Shown: positions 1-10,613 of the stretch, one piece after another | How the letters are laid out: each line of letters begins with the position of its first letter | Position numbering within the stretch: position 1 is the stretch's first letter | Assembly (NCBI GenBank): GCA_949752735.1 | Contig: OX457039.1 | Coordinates: forward strand, 23,600,830 to 23,664,829 | Length of the DNA: 64,000 nt | Reading direction: 5' to 3' | Source: Lumbricus terrestris | Lineage: Eukaryota; Annelida; Clitellata; Crassiclitellata; Lumbricidae | Notes under the pieces: model-generated | Databases searched by the model: none | Told to the model about the DNA's origin: nothing | What the model saw: the letters and a program-made list of their open reading frames with translations, nothing else | Made by a program: the position numbers and the translations under genes

Positions 1-515
1 AGGTCAGAGTTAGTGGCGGTGTGTTGTGGATGGGTGGTGGAAATTTGGGGGGGGAACTTTTCCCCGAAAACCAAAATTTAACCTGTGGCGTAGCGGTGGA
101 GGTCGGAGTTAGTGGTGGCGTGTTGTGGAGTGGGATAAGGTAGAGGGTGGGTGTAAATTTGGAGGGGGGATTTTTTCCCAGAAAACCAAAATTTCACGTG
201 TGGCGTATCGGTGGAGGTGGAGTTAGTGGTGGCGTGTTGTGAAGGGGGGTGGGAAGAGGGAAATTGGGGGGGATTTTTTCCCCGAAAACCAAAATTTCAC
301 GGGTGGCGTACCGGTGGAGGTCGAAGTTATTGATGGCGTGTTGTGGAGGGGTGGGGGAGGGAAATTTTTCCCCCCAAAGAAAAATTTCACGGGTGGCGTA
401 CCGGCGGAGGTCGGAGTAAGTGGTGGCGTGCTGTGGAGGGGGTGGCGGTGGGGATGAGGGGAAATTTGGGGGGAAAAATTGACGGAACCCGGGCGAAGCC
501 GGGTATAAAAGCTAG
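1..515 (+). mobile_element. Helitron, 3' part (left end outside window)
   Basis: The segment is made of imperfect tandem units with the shared core AAATTTCACGGGTGGCGTA followed by GGTGGAGGTCGGAGTTAGTG and a run of T and C. It ends in a GC-rich hairpin (ACCCGGGCGAAGCCGGGT, 487-504), a short AT spacer and CTAG (512-515) before a T. A subterminal hairpin followed by CTRR and a host T is the classic Helitron 3' end. The same end and units recur in the complete copy at 4331-5742. There is no coding capacity, so this is a non-autonomous copy. Confidence 0.75.
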
Positions 516-639
516 TTCTTTTATAAAACCAAATATTGTTCATGTTTTAAAAAGAATGGGAAAGGAGGAATTTACATTTTAAAATCTAACAATCCGCAAT
601 CTAACAGTTGACCCATAGCAAAAGTATAAGTAGGCCTAA

Positions 640-791
640 ATATTTATGTTCAGTTGTTTTAGTGCAGTGGATAGCGTTGAAATTGGTTTTAGACCAACAT
701 CTTTTACAAATTTCTGACGGTCCCAGGCGACCCCTGGCAAATCGTCAGGCGACCCCCGCGGGGGTTGCAACCCACAGGTTGAGAACCGCTG
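640..791 (-). mobile_element. hAT-type terminal fragment
   Basis: The block ends in CCCACAGGTTGAGAACCGCTG (771-791). Its reverse complement begins CAGCGGTTCTCAACC, a terminal inverted repeat widely seen in Charlie-like hAT elements. The neighbouring GGCGACCCCTGGCAAATCGT also resembles the inner part of such ends. No matching opposite end or 8-bp TSD was found, so I treat it as a truncated relic; the left edge is approximate. Confidence 0.4.
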
Positions 792-1379
792 ATCTAACTG
801 GAGACAAGCATCATTTGTCAGATCAACAATATTAAAACAGTCAGGCTCAGCCAACCGTTCAGCCTACTTACGTTATCGGATAATATACGAAATGATGTAG
901 GCCTACAGCCTGTGGCACCGCTTGAGACCTCATAATTGTGTCCCACATTAAACGTAGCCTTTATGCAACATTATCCCCTTCCCAGCATCACCAATCAAAA
1001 AGATTATCTCCATCAAACCCGTCTCTGAAACACATTTTAGTTCTCATGCATGATTGACACCCTGCATGGTTTGCAGTATATATTCTGGAATTTGTAGCTG
1101 CCCCCACAAAAACCCTGGACCTCCCTTTCCCGGGCCCAATTAATGGGTGTGAGAATAAATCGCCAAAAATCATAGAAAAATCACAGATTAAGATGTTCTA
1201 CTTGAAAAAGACTTATGCAAAAGAAAAGTAGTAGAAAGTTGAGTGGGAAGTATACTTCCCAGTGCCCGGGAAGTGAATTGTACTGTAACAAGAGTTATAT
1301 TGTACTGAAACATAAAATTTTACAATGCAGTCACTGTATAACAGCAATATCTACACAAAACATAGCCTGTTTGTATGCA
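792..1379. other. No gene recognised
   Basis: No convincing coding or RNA gene is visible. It holds a GTAGGCCTAC palindrome near 897 and a perfect 16-bp palindrome, GGGAAGTATACTTCCC, at 1245-1260, followed by a CCCGGGAAG motif that recurs in the hairpin repeats at 3738-3770 and 4144-4206. Confidence 0.5.
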
Positions 1380-1900
1380 CGTACATTATGTATATACATC
1401 ATGTATATATGCATGTATCATTGTATGTACGTATGTATTTTTTAAACATTCATGGAAGCAAGTAAGAATGTATAAATGTATGTATGTATAGAGGGATATG
1501 TAAATGCATGCGTGCATGGTTGTATGTATGTTTGTATGTATATGTACATGTACATTTACACGCATATCTGTATGCGCATTAGAATAGACATATATACATA
1601 CATACATAATTACATATATATATGCATATGTAGGCCTATACATAACCTGCCTGACGGCAGAGAACTAAAGAAGAAAGAAGAAGGCCTATACATGCATGTC
1701 TATGTATATTCGTTTGTCCATGTAAGTGTGTATGTATGTTTTATTGTATATATGAAGCCATGTTTAAACGCATGTATGTTTGGTTTCATGTATACATCCG
1801 TCTATAATTATATGCATATATGTGAATATGCTTTTATGGAATGTATGTATGTATGTATGTATGTATGTATGTATGTATGTATGTATGTATGTATGTATGC
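1380..1900. repeat. Diverged ATGT microsatellite tract
   Basis: The sequence is dominated by degenerate TATG/ATGT runs and contains a pure (ATGT)n block at about 1842-1898. Open frames through it only reflect the repeat, which reads as Tyr-Val-Cys-Met in every frame. A similar degenerate tract lies at 3623-4080 beyond the transposon that now separates them. Confidence 0.85.
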
Positions 1901-1948
1901 ATTATAGAGTATTTATGTATACATTATATGTGTCTATGTATGAGTAGA

Positions 1949-3124
1949 CAGTGTTTAATCTAGTCCCCCTCCTCTGGGGGGGGAATTCAGGTTTCTGGGG
2001 GGGGGAGACAATTGAGCGTCCGAAGGATGCTCGTGAGACGCGTATCCCCATACCCCTCCCCTTTAGGGGGAGAGGTATGGGGAGGGGGGTGTGCCCCCTC
2101 CCATCAGAAACTTTTTGAATTTCCACATTGCAATGGCAGCATTTTAAGGGGTCATCTTAACAAAATAGCTGTACCTTTTCAGTGGTCCATTAGAAATTTT
2201 TTTAATTTCCACATTGCAATGGCAGCATTTTAAGGGGTCATCTTAACAAAATAGCTGTACTTTTTCAGTGGTCCATTAGAAATGTTTTTAATTTCCACAT
2301 TGCAATGGCAGCATTTTAAGGGGTCATCTTAACAAAATAGCTGTACTTTTTCAGAGCCTCATCAGAAACTTTTTGAATTTCCACATTGCAATGGCAGCAT
2401 TTTAAGGTGTCATCTTCACAAAATCCTCATCAGAAACTTTTTGAATTTCCACATTGCAATGGCAGCATTTTAAGGTGTCATCTTCACAATATACCTGTTC
2501 TTTTCAAACCCTCATCAGAAACTTTTTGAATTTCCACATTGCAATGGCAGCATTTTAAGGTGTCGTCTTAACAAAATAGCTGTACTTTTTCAGTGGCCCA
2601 TCAGAAAAATTTTGAATTTCCACATTGCAATGGCAGCATTTTAAGGGGTCATCTTAACAAAATAGCTGTACTTTTTCAGTGACCCATTAGAAAAAGTTTC
2701 AATTTCCACATTGCAATGACAGCATTTTAAGGTGTCGTGTTAACAAAATAGCTGTACTTTTTAAGTGGCCCATTAGAAACTTTTTGAATTTCCACCTTGC
2801 AATGGCAGCATTTTAAGGTGTCGTCTTAACAAAATAGCTGTACTTTTTCAGTGACCCATTAGAAACTTTTTGAATTTCCATATTGCAATGGCTGCATTTT
2901 AAGGTGTCATCTTAACATGATAGTATCATATATTATAGTAGTAAATAATGTCATTATAATCATGTAATAATAAATAATATCACGGTATATTATAACACTT
3001 CATGTAAAACAATGATGAAAACAGTAACTAAAAACCAATATCATTTTGTCAAATTTTTCTGGGGGGGAAATGTCAATCCTGGGGGGGAACTTTCCCCCCC
3101 CAGAGACGTCTAGATTAAACACTG
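1949..3124. mobile_element. 9-bp-TSD transposon, copy 1
   Basis: Both ends carry the inverted repeat CAGTGTTTAATCTAG. The flanking nine bases, ATGAGTAGA, are identical at 1940-1948 and 3125-3133, a perfect 9-bp TSD. The interior is about ten tandem ~85-bp units (core ATTGCAATGGCAGCATTTTAAGG) from ~2105 to 2910, then an AT-rich segment. G-runs lie just inside both ends. There is no transposase. A 9-bp TSD suggests a Mutator-like (MULE) or related mobiliser, which is inference. Inverted and diverged copies lie at 34356-35378 and 43768-58322. Confidence 0.85.
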
Positions 3125-3133
3125 ATGAGTAGA

Positions 3134-3622
3134 GTCCTGGGCACGACGTTAAACTGCATCCATCCTCTGCCACAGGGAACCAGCAACTTCTCTGTGCCGG
3201 TCCTAAGCCCGGACAAAATGAGGAAGGTTTGCCAGATGGGTGGAGATACGCTGGCAGTAAAAGACCAAGACCATTGAAATCCGCAAAAACCACGGCACAA
3301 GTGACATAGCGACCCAGATGCTTCAAGGTGTCATGATGTGGACCTGACATGCACAGGCCGGTCAGGACAGACCAGTGGAGAGAGTCGGGGGAGAGAGCGT
3401 GGGACACATACGGGCATTGACCCAGGTTGTCCTTCGTGCCTCTCTCCCAATATTCTCTTCATCAGACAAGGTGGTCTAGCTGGTTCAAGATGTTAATGGT
3501 ATGGACCTGCAGACCGGACAGGTTGAAGATGGGCAACATGACGCGAGACAGGCTCAAACAGAGAGTGGCGCCGGACACCTACGGGCGTTTAGCCCAAGGA
3601 TTTCGATGATGATGATGATGTA
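3134..3622 (+). mobile_element. LINE 3'-end fragment (RTE-like tail)
   Basis: The stretch CTGTGCCGGTCCTAAGCCCG with the following GGACAAAATGAGGAAGG resembles a 3' untranslated motif of many RTE-type LINEs (GGTGCCGGTCCCAAGCCCGG). It ends in a GAT-repeat tail (GATGATGATGATG, ~3607-3619), as expected for a LINE 3' terminus. No reverse transcriptase remains. The assignment rests on remembered motif similarity and the tail, so it is tentative. Confidence 0.4.
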
Positions 3623-4330
3623 TGAGTATGCACATTATAATACATGTATATTGGTATAACTGTATGTATGAATGAATGTGTGTTTCCGTGTGTATATATT
3701 ATGTGTCTGTATCTTTCTGTATGCATGTGTATGCATACTTTCCCGGGCCACTTCCCGTGGCCCGGGAAAGGGTTAAGCCAAATCAAGTTTTACGTGGCAT
3801 GCAGTGTTATATATGCATGTATGCATATATTACACATGTATTGTATGTGTCTATGTATGAGTACGGGCATACATGTATAAATGTATGCATGGAAGCACAT
3901 AATTATTTATAACTATGTATGCATGTATGTGTGTTTCCATGTGAATATGTGTGTATGTCTTTCTGTATGCACGTATGTTATATATCTATGTATGAATTGT
4001 ATATGTATGTATGTGTGTGTATATATGTACATTTATGTACGTACAACGTCGTACAAGTATGTATGTCAATACGTGTTAACCACAAATACAATATGCAAGC
4101 TGTTTCCCATTGAACTGTACACACAAATTAGGTTGTGAAGTACACTTCCCGTGGCCCGGGAAAGGGTTAAGCCAAATCAAGTTTTACGTGGCATGAAGTG
4201 TTATACACATAGGGCCTATACTATGCATTATGGCGATGATGCATGTTGGACTGCTTAAAATTACGTTTCTCTGCAAAGTAAATCTCTTTCAGTATATTAT
4301 TATTTTTGAGTCTAAGATAGATAACTGTTA
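3623..4330. repeat. ATGT-rich tract with duplicated hairpin repeat
   Basis: A degenerate ATGT tract surrounds two direct copies of a ~63-bp repeat at 3750-3812 and 4144-4206, both containing CTTCCCGTGGCCCGGGAAAG and GGTTAAGCCAAATCAAG. The first copy is extended into a perfect 14-bp inverted repeat (CTTTCCCGGGCCAC, five-base loop, GTGGCCCGGGAAAG; 3738-3770). No coding function is visible. Confidence 0.7.
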
Positions 4331-5742
4331 TCTATAATATATTTCTCAAAGTTTGTCCTTCCGTTTGTATGTATGTATGTCCGGATGTATTTTGACACTT
4401 CGTCCCAGAAAATCAAAATTTCACGAGTGGCGTACCGGTGGAGGTCAGAGTTAGTGGTGGAGTGTTGTGGGGAAGGAGGTGGGGTGGGGTGGGGTGGTGG
4501 AAGGTGGGGTGGTGGGGGGGAGAAATTTGGGAGGAAATGTTTTTCCTCGAAAACTAAAATTTCACGGGTGGCGTACAGGTGGAGGTCAAAGTTAGTGGTG
4601 GCGTGTTGTGGGGTGGAGGGTGGGGTGGGGGAGGTGTCGAGTGGGGGTGTAGAGGTGGGCCTGGTGGATGGTGGGGGGGTGGAGAAATTTGGGTGAAACC
4701 AAAATTTCACGTGTGGCGTACCGGTGGACGTTGGAATTAGTGGTGGAGTGGGGGTGGGGGTGGGTGGGGGTGGAGGGGAAGGTGTGTGAAGGGGTTGAGG
4801 TGGTGGATGGTGGGGGGAGAAATTCAGGTGGATTTTTTTCCCCGAAAACCTAAATTTCACGGGTGGCGTACCGGTGAAGGTCGGAGTTTGTGGTGGCGTG
4901 CTGTGGAGGGAGGTATGGGGTAGGGTAAGGGGTGGGTGAAAATTTGGGAGGGATTTTTTCCCCAAAAACCAAAATTTCACGGGTGGCGTACCAGTGGAGG
5001 TCAGAGTTAGTGGTGGTGTGTTGTGGAGGGGTGAGGTAGGGGGTGGGTGGAAATTTGGGGGGGATTTTTTTCCGAAAACCAAAATTTTACGTGTGGCTTA
5101 GGGGTGGAGGTCGGAGTTAGTGGTGGCGTGTTGTGGAGTGGGATGGGGTAGGTGAAAATTTTGAGGGGGGGATTTTTTTCCGAAAACCAAAATTTTACGT
5201 GTGGCTTAGGGGTGGAGGTCGGAGTTAGTGGTGGCGTGTTGTGGAGTGGGATGGGGTAGGTGAAAATTTTGAGGGGGGGATTTTTTCCCGGAAAACCAAA
5301 ATTTCACGTGTGGCGTATCGGTGGAGGTCAGAGTTAGTGGCGGTGTGTTGTGGAGTGGGATGGGGTAGGGGGTGGGTGGAAATTTGGAGGGGGGATTTTT
5401 TCCCAGAAAACCAAAATTTCACGTGTGGCGTATCGGTGGAGGTTGGAGTTAGTGGTGGCGTGTTGTGAAGGGGTGGGGAGAGGGAAATTGGGGGTGAATT
5501 TTTTCCCCGAAAACCAAAATTTCACGGGTGGCGTACCGGTGGAGGTCGAAGTTAGTGATGGCGTGTTGTGGAGGGGTGGGGGAGGAAAATGTTTTCCCCC
5601 CAAAAAAAAATTTCACGGGTGGCGTACCGGCGGAGGTCGGAGTAAGTGGTGGCGTGCTGTGGATGGGGTGGCGGTGGGGATGAGGGGAATTTTGGGGGGA
5701 AAAATTGACGGAACCCGGGCGAAGCCGGGTATGAAAACTAGT
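4331..5742 (+). mobile_element. Complete non-autonomous Helitron with internal minisatellite
   Basis: The 5' end is TCTATAATATATTTCTCAAA, directly after an A, followed by the GTTTGTCCTTCCGTTTGTAT-type stretch common in animal Helitron 5' ends. The 3' end is a hairpin (ACCCGGGCGAAGCCGGGT, ~5714-5731), an AT spacer and CTAG (5739-5742) before a T. The A|TC...CTAG|T arrangement matches Helitron insertion between A and T without duplication. Between the ends lie about a dozen GT-rich units, two of them (from ~5065 and ~5175) nearly identical neighbours. No Rep/helicase gene is present; movement would need a partner element. Confidence 0.8.
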
Positions 5743-6052
5743 AGGATATAATTATAGTTTAGAACTAAAGAAGATCATAAACTGAACTTGTGGCTCGAGG
5801 TAAGTTTGTTTTCCTGTTCTTCAGTCTTACGTAATGGATATTATTTTGCACCCGAAGGTTTTCTATTTTATGCATGTCTTACTGAAATGATGTAAACAAA
5901 GTGTAAACAACAATAAAGCTGAATTTATGGAGAAAGTAACCGACATCTTTGGAAGAGATGCACGCCGATTACAGTTCCTTTTCAGAGATTGACGCTCAAA
6001 AACTAGGGTTGTTAATCGATCATCAATAAGAAATTTAGCCGTTAACTAAGTA
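5743..6052. other. No gene recognised
   Basis: About 300 bases of AT-rich sequence between the Helitron end and the mariner-like element. No coding signal, repeat boundary or RNA gene was seen. Confidence 0.5.
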
Positions 6053-6358
6053 TACAGGGTGCGGCCGAAAAAAATAACCCATTACGAAAATCGCGATTTC
6101 TCAAAAACCGCTGAATATTTTGTTATAAAACTTCGCCAGTCTATTTGACACATATCTATCTACAACTTGGCTAAATATAATGAAATTCGATTCATTAACA
6201 CTAAAGTGGTGCAACCCTGAAGTGAAACAATGTTATTTTCGTTTCAACAGACATTTAGTGGCAGCATTAGCAGCAATAAATAACAAAGTAGCGACGCAAA
6301 CAGAAATGTAACAAAGCGCAAGGTTACTTATTGTTACTGACAAGATTAGGCCAAACTG

Positions 6359-6994
6359 TTAAGTTTTGTACAATGAATGTTCGAAGTGACCACCGTTTGC
6401 TTTTACGCAAGCTTGCAGACGTTTTCGAAAGCCCAGAACAGACCTCTGACTGGTCTCAAGTGGCAAGTCATTCCAGATGATTTGCAGCGTAGTTTTCAGT
6501 TCAGAAATGTTCTTTTGCTTTGTGGGAAGTTTGTTGTAAGTCTCAAGCATTGCACCCCAGACAGCATAGTCGAATGGGTTCATATCTGGGAAATTTGGCG
6601 GCCATGAATCCTTGTCTGAAGTCCGGAAAGTGACTTGTTAACCAATCTTGGGCCAGCTTGACGCCGTGAGCGGTCGCTCCATCTTGTTGAAAGTGAACTG
6701 ATTTCACAAGACAGTGTGACAGTCATCGACAAGCTTAGGCAAAAGATTCTCCACGTAGTACTTAGCATTGAATTTGGCCTTATCGTCAATGAAATGCAAG
6801 CGTCCTTTGTCCTCATAGCTGACACCTGCAGAAACCCTGATGTTGGGAGAGAACTTGGCTCTCTCGACCAACAGGAGGCTTGGATGGATATAGGCTTGTT
6901 TCTTCTTCGACCAGACGCGGTTGTTTTGAGTATTAATAGGTGGATTGATGTAAAAGATATTTTCATCGGTGAAGAAAATCATATTATGGCACAC
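6359..6994 (-). pseudogene. mariner-type transposase, catalytic part, frameshifted
   Basis: Reading on the minus strand, the first fragment (6994 downwards) contains IFFTDEN, matching the first catalytic Asp of mariner transposases, followed by NRVWSKKK and VSAGVSYEDKG-type sequence. Next, in a different frame, comes a QQDGATAH-like block (second Asp). The last fragment (6583-6359) begins NPFDYAVWGAM, as in the third-acidic-residue region, and ends with KANGGHFEH near the C-terminus. At least one frameshift and stops separate the pieces, and the DNA-binding N-terminus is missing. Not functional. Confidence 0.75.
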
Positions 6995-7037
6995 TGAGGC
7001 TACTTTATGTAAAATTATGATTTCCCAATTCGTGACT

Positions 7038-8560
7038 TGACTTATGGCCGTCAGGCGATGCCGTCAGCACGCGTCAGCCGCTTTCCCATGGTAGCTCTCC
7101 ACTTTTGTCTATCCTGCGCCACATGCGTCGCCTCCTGTATCGTCATTCCTATTGCTTCGCAGTCATCTCTTATTGTGTCGATCCATCTTTTCTTTGGTCT
7201 CCCCCTTGATCTTTTCCCATGTACATATCCGTTGAGCGCTATCTTTGGATATCTTTCGTTCCCCATTCTTGACACATGTCCAAAGTATCGCATTCTTCTA
7301 TTCCGCACTTTGTCAACTATATCCTGTTTGATGTTCAATCTATCATAAATTACTGTGTTTCTTATTCTATCTTTCCGTGTGACACCTTCAATCTCCGCAG
7401 ACAAGTCATTTCGAAGACTCTCAGCCGTCGTTTCTGCTCTTCTCTCAGCGTCCATGTTTCTGCGTTGTATAACAACACGCTCTGCACCAGTGTTTCGTAC
7501 ATCTGCACTTTTGTTGCTCTCCCTATTTCCCTTGAACTCCACACATTTCCCATTGCCTGCAGTATCCCTCTTGCCAGCCCTATTCTTCTCACTACATCCT
7601 CCGTTGAGTCTTTTTGTGTACTCATGCTTCCCCCCCCAGATACACGAAATTCTCTGTTTGTCCCAGTTGGTGACCGTTTACCTCTATCTGAAATTTCGTA
7701 TTCCCTTTTCCAATATACTGGCATTCAGTTTTTTGCTCATCTATTCTCATACCCATTTCCATGCTCTTCTCTGTGACCTTGTTTAATGCTTTTTGTAACC
7801 CCTCTGCTCGTTCTGCCATGAGGGCAATGTCATCTGCAAATCTGAGATCTTTTATCACCTCTCCTCCAATTACAGCTCCCTCTTCAGATCCATTCAGCGC
7901 CCTTGCCATAACTAGCTCCAGAAATATGCTAAACAGCAATGGTGACAGAACACATTCTTATACCCCAAGTATTGTCTCAAACCAGTCCGTCAGCTGCCCG
8001 TCCACCCTTACCGCACTGAAGGTGTCCTTATATGCCTTTTCCAGTATTCTTACAATTTTTTCCGAATATCCATACTGTCGCATGACTCTCCACAATCCTC
8101 TTCTCCATATACTATCAAAAGCTTTTCTGGAATCTATATAGCATATATATAGTTCCTTTCCAAATTCTTCATACTTCTCCGCCAATTGTCTCAGTGTGAA
8201 AATCTGATCAATTGTACTCCTATTTACTCTGAATCCTGCCTGCGCCTCAGATAGTATTTCTTCTGTCCTTTTTTTGATTCCCTGCAAGATGACAGTTGAG
8301 AACACTTTGCTACTATGACATAGTAGGCTTATCCCTCTGTAGTTTGTGCACTCCAGCCTGTCTTTTTTCTTGTAAATAGGTATGACAATTGATCTTTTCC
8401 ACTCCTCCGGTATCTCCTCACTGCCCCATATACTCTGGCAGAGTCTATGCATGACCTTGATTCCCAACCCATCCGTTCCTGCCTGCAATTCTTCTGCAGT
8501 AATGTTGTCTATTCCCGGTGCTTTGCCACTCTTTATTTTATTAATTGCAGCCTTTATCAT
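7038..8560 (-). mobile_element. 5'-truncated LINE with broken reverse transcriptase
   Basis: On the minus strand from 8560 the fragments read KIKSGKAPGIDNITAEELQ, SEAQAGFRVNRSTIDQIF, CYIDSRKAFDSIW, then LRFADDIALMAE (catalytic F-A-D-D) and a C-terminal RNRRMRYFGHVSRMG with RGRPKKRWIDTIRDD. This is a non-LTR reverse transcriptase; the YFGHV/GRPKKRW tail is typical of RTE-group relatives, but the clade is not certain. The frame shifts at least three times. A 7-bp TSD, TTCGTGA, flanks the copy (7031-7037, 8561-8567), so it inserted into the mariner element. No endonuclease domain remains. Confidence 0.85.
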
Positions 8561-8793
8561 TTCGTGAATGCCGTGTTAAATTGAAAAAATGCAGTTCTTT
8601 CTTCTGCCTGATGTCATGATCGCAAATATAAAGATACTGACATAAAATTTTCAAATAATATGCAGAAATATGTTACGAATAAGAATGAAAATATTTGTAA
8701 GAAAATATTCAGCGGTTTTCGAGAAATCGCAATTTTCGTAATGGGTTTTTTTTGTGGGCCACACCCTGTAGGCCTACTTGGATATCATATTAT

Positions 8794-8942
8794 CATGGGC
8801 GGAGTTGATCAGGGGCTAGAGGGGCTAAGATTCCCAGGAAGACCCAGATGAATTTTTCACCGTGGAAATGGTATCTTTTCTCGGGCTTAGCCCCCCAAAA
8901 GACTGTAGCCCCTCCAAGAACGGAAACCAAACTCCGCCCATG
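8794..8942. mobile_element. 149-bp hAT-type MITE
   Basis: The element starts CATGGGCGGAGTT and ends AACTCCGCCCATG, a perfect 13-bp inverted repeat. CATATTAT occurs directly on both sides (8786-8793, 8943-8950), a perfect 8-bp TSD as made by hAT transposases. No coding capacity. Its ends resemble those of 36979-37312 and 59637-61687. Confidence 0.85.
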
Positions 8943-8950
8943 CATATTAT

Positions 8951-9336
8951 AGACCTACCCGACTAAAAGTCGGTTTAAGCCTCACGGCTTTGACTGACCC
9001 CCTGCAAAAAATCCTGCGGGCGCCCATGCTCGCCACTGACTAATTGCTGAATTAATTACAGCTTGACGAAATTCGTCCCATGTCTGTACTTTTACACTGT
9101 TATGTCACAGTTCTCCGACATCGCTTTTCTTGTAAACCATTTCTTGCATCGAAGACCAGATTTTATATTCCACGGGATAAAGGTCTAGGTTATTTAGATA
9201 TGTGCCAAGTTGGCAGGATAGCACATCAGCAAATTCCTTGATCGCTCAAGCCGTGCCTGCATCTTGACCTCCGTTAGTGCAGTCGCAATATACGCTTCTT
9301 GAAACGTTTTAATAGACTTTATGTTTTAACTGGAAT
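8951..9336. other. No gene recognised
   Basis: No coding frame, terminal repeats or RNA gene is apparent between the MITE and the 3' tail of the outer LINE. Confidence 0.45.
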
Positions 9337-9756
9337 GCAATACAATACAATACAATTAGTCATTTATACAGTGCTTTCACAAAACAAGTCTTGCACAAGA
9401 GCGCGCTTCACTACAAATCTAGTTATAATACAATGAAAATAAATGAGTTTTTAACTTTGATTTAACAGATGAGCACTGGCGAATGGAGGTTGGTAGACTG
9501 TTCTATTCTTTAGGTCCTGATGCTGAGAAGGCACGACTTCCAAGCTTCCGGTATGTGCGAAGTGTAGCAAAATCACTTCGCGAGGACGAACGAAGTCCTC
9601 TGGACTTAGAGGCGGAACATGGCGTGACCATCGATGCCATGTAGGATGGAGAGGTTCCGTAGTGGATATGAAACATCACGAGGGAAATTTTGAAAGCAAT
9701 ACGAGCCAATAGGAAGCCTGTGTACTGTAGTTGTTTCAGAGTTGAAGTGATGTAGT
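9337..9756 (-). pseudogene. CR1/L2-group LINE: RT C-terminus and 3' tail
   Basis: Minus-strand reading gives ARIAFKISLVMFHIHYGTS, then SDFATLRTYRKLGSRAFSAS, the usual C-terminal block of CR1/L2 proteins, followed by stops and an A/T-rich 3' region. The copy ends in tandem TTGTA units (9337-9358), the short-repeat tail typical of this LINE group. It joins the next piece at 14458 across the hAT insertion. Confidence 0.75.
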
Positions 9757-10613
9757 CAGGGGCTTCTATCCCCCCTAAGCAACCGGGCGCAATCCATTTT
9801 CTTCCCCCCCCTTTCTGGACCGGACTTCCTCTATGTATTCAATATAATGCAATCTAGCGCATGCCCTCCTCTAGTGTGGGAATGAAGGTTTGTTTGGAGA
9901 GGGACAAACGAGCATCCAGCAGACGATCGCCGAAGCATGTGTAGCGCCGAGAAGGGACCTGGTATGGGGAGGGAATGAGCCCTCCCCATAAGAGATTTTT
10001 GCGATTTCCGCATTGCAATTTCAACATTTTAAGCTGTCCTCTTAGCGAAACTACTCTACTGTTTCAGTGGAGGAATTGTTGCCAAAATTGGGCAGCCATA
10101 TGTTTTGCGCCTCTGATCAGTGTGCCCTCGAGAGGCGTTACATAAATTTTTAGAGCACAGTGCAATACAATAAAATACAATGTAGGTCCTACATTGTAAG
10201 CCCACGTAATAATGATGTTGCTTTACTAAGTGTTCAAGGGCCAAATTTGACTGTCTGAAATTCGAAAGATAACATTGGAGAGAAGCCATTTAGTTGTGCA
10301 AAATAGTATTTGTATTAACATTATTTTTTTCAAATATAGGCCTAATATGATTGTATTATTTATTAAAATAGTAAAAACATAATTATAATCATGTAATAGG
10401 AAATTGTTATAGTATATTATAGCTGTTAGGCTATAGCAGTTCATGTAATTCAAAAATGCAGATAGTAGCCTAACTAAAAGCTCAAAGTGTATAAAGTGTA
10501 TACATTTTGCTAAAAACTATTAGGCCTACCATTTTATCTAAATTTATATGGAGGGGAAAGTATTTTCTGGGGGATCTTCCTTTAATATCTTTCTTTAGTG
10601 ATGCCTAGATTGA

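Larger units (their letters stand above)
6055..8768 (-). mobile_element. mariner-like DNA transposon, split by a LINE
   Basis: The element starts CAGGGTGCGGCC and ends GGCCACACCCTG and is flanked by TA on both sides (6053-6054, 8769-8770), the Tc1/mariner target. The inverted repeats are long, about 65-70 bp: AATCGCGATTTCTCAAAAAC near the left end is mirrored at ~8710-8740. Transposase fragments lie at 6359-6994. A 5'-truncated LINE was inserted at 7038-8560 with its own TSD. Only about 130 bases of non-TIR sequence lie on the N-terminal side, so the helix-turn-helix region was probably deleted before the LINE arrived. Confidence 0.8.

Noticed and set aside
1386..1907. Frames rich in Tyr, Met, Cys and His
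   Set aside because: Read-through of an ATGT microsatellite.
2105..2910. Regularly spaced repeats that could suggest a CRISPR array
   Set aside because: Units are contiguous without unique spacers, sit inside a transposon with TSDs, and the genome is eukaryotic.
4312..5751. Pro/Thr-rich minus-strand frame of 256 codons and Gly/Val-rich plus-strand frames
   Set aside because: By-products of the Helitron minisatellite; both strands are open because the repeat lacks stops.
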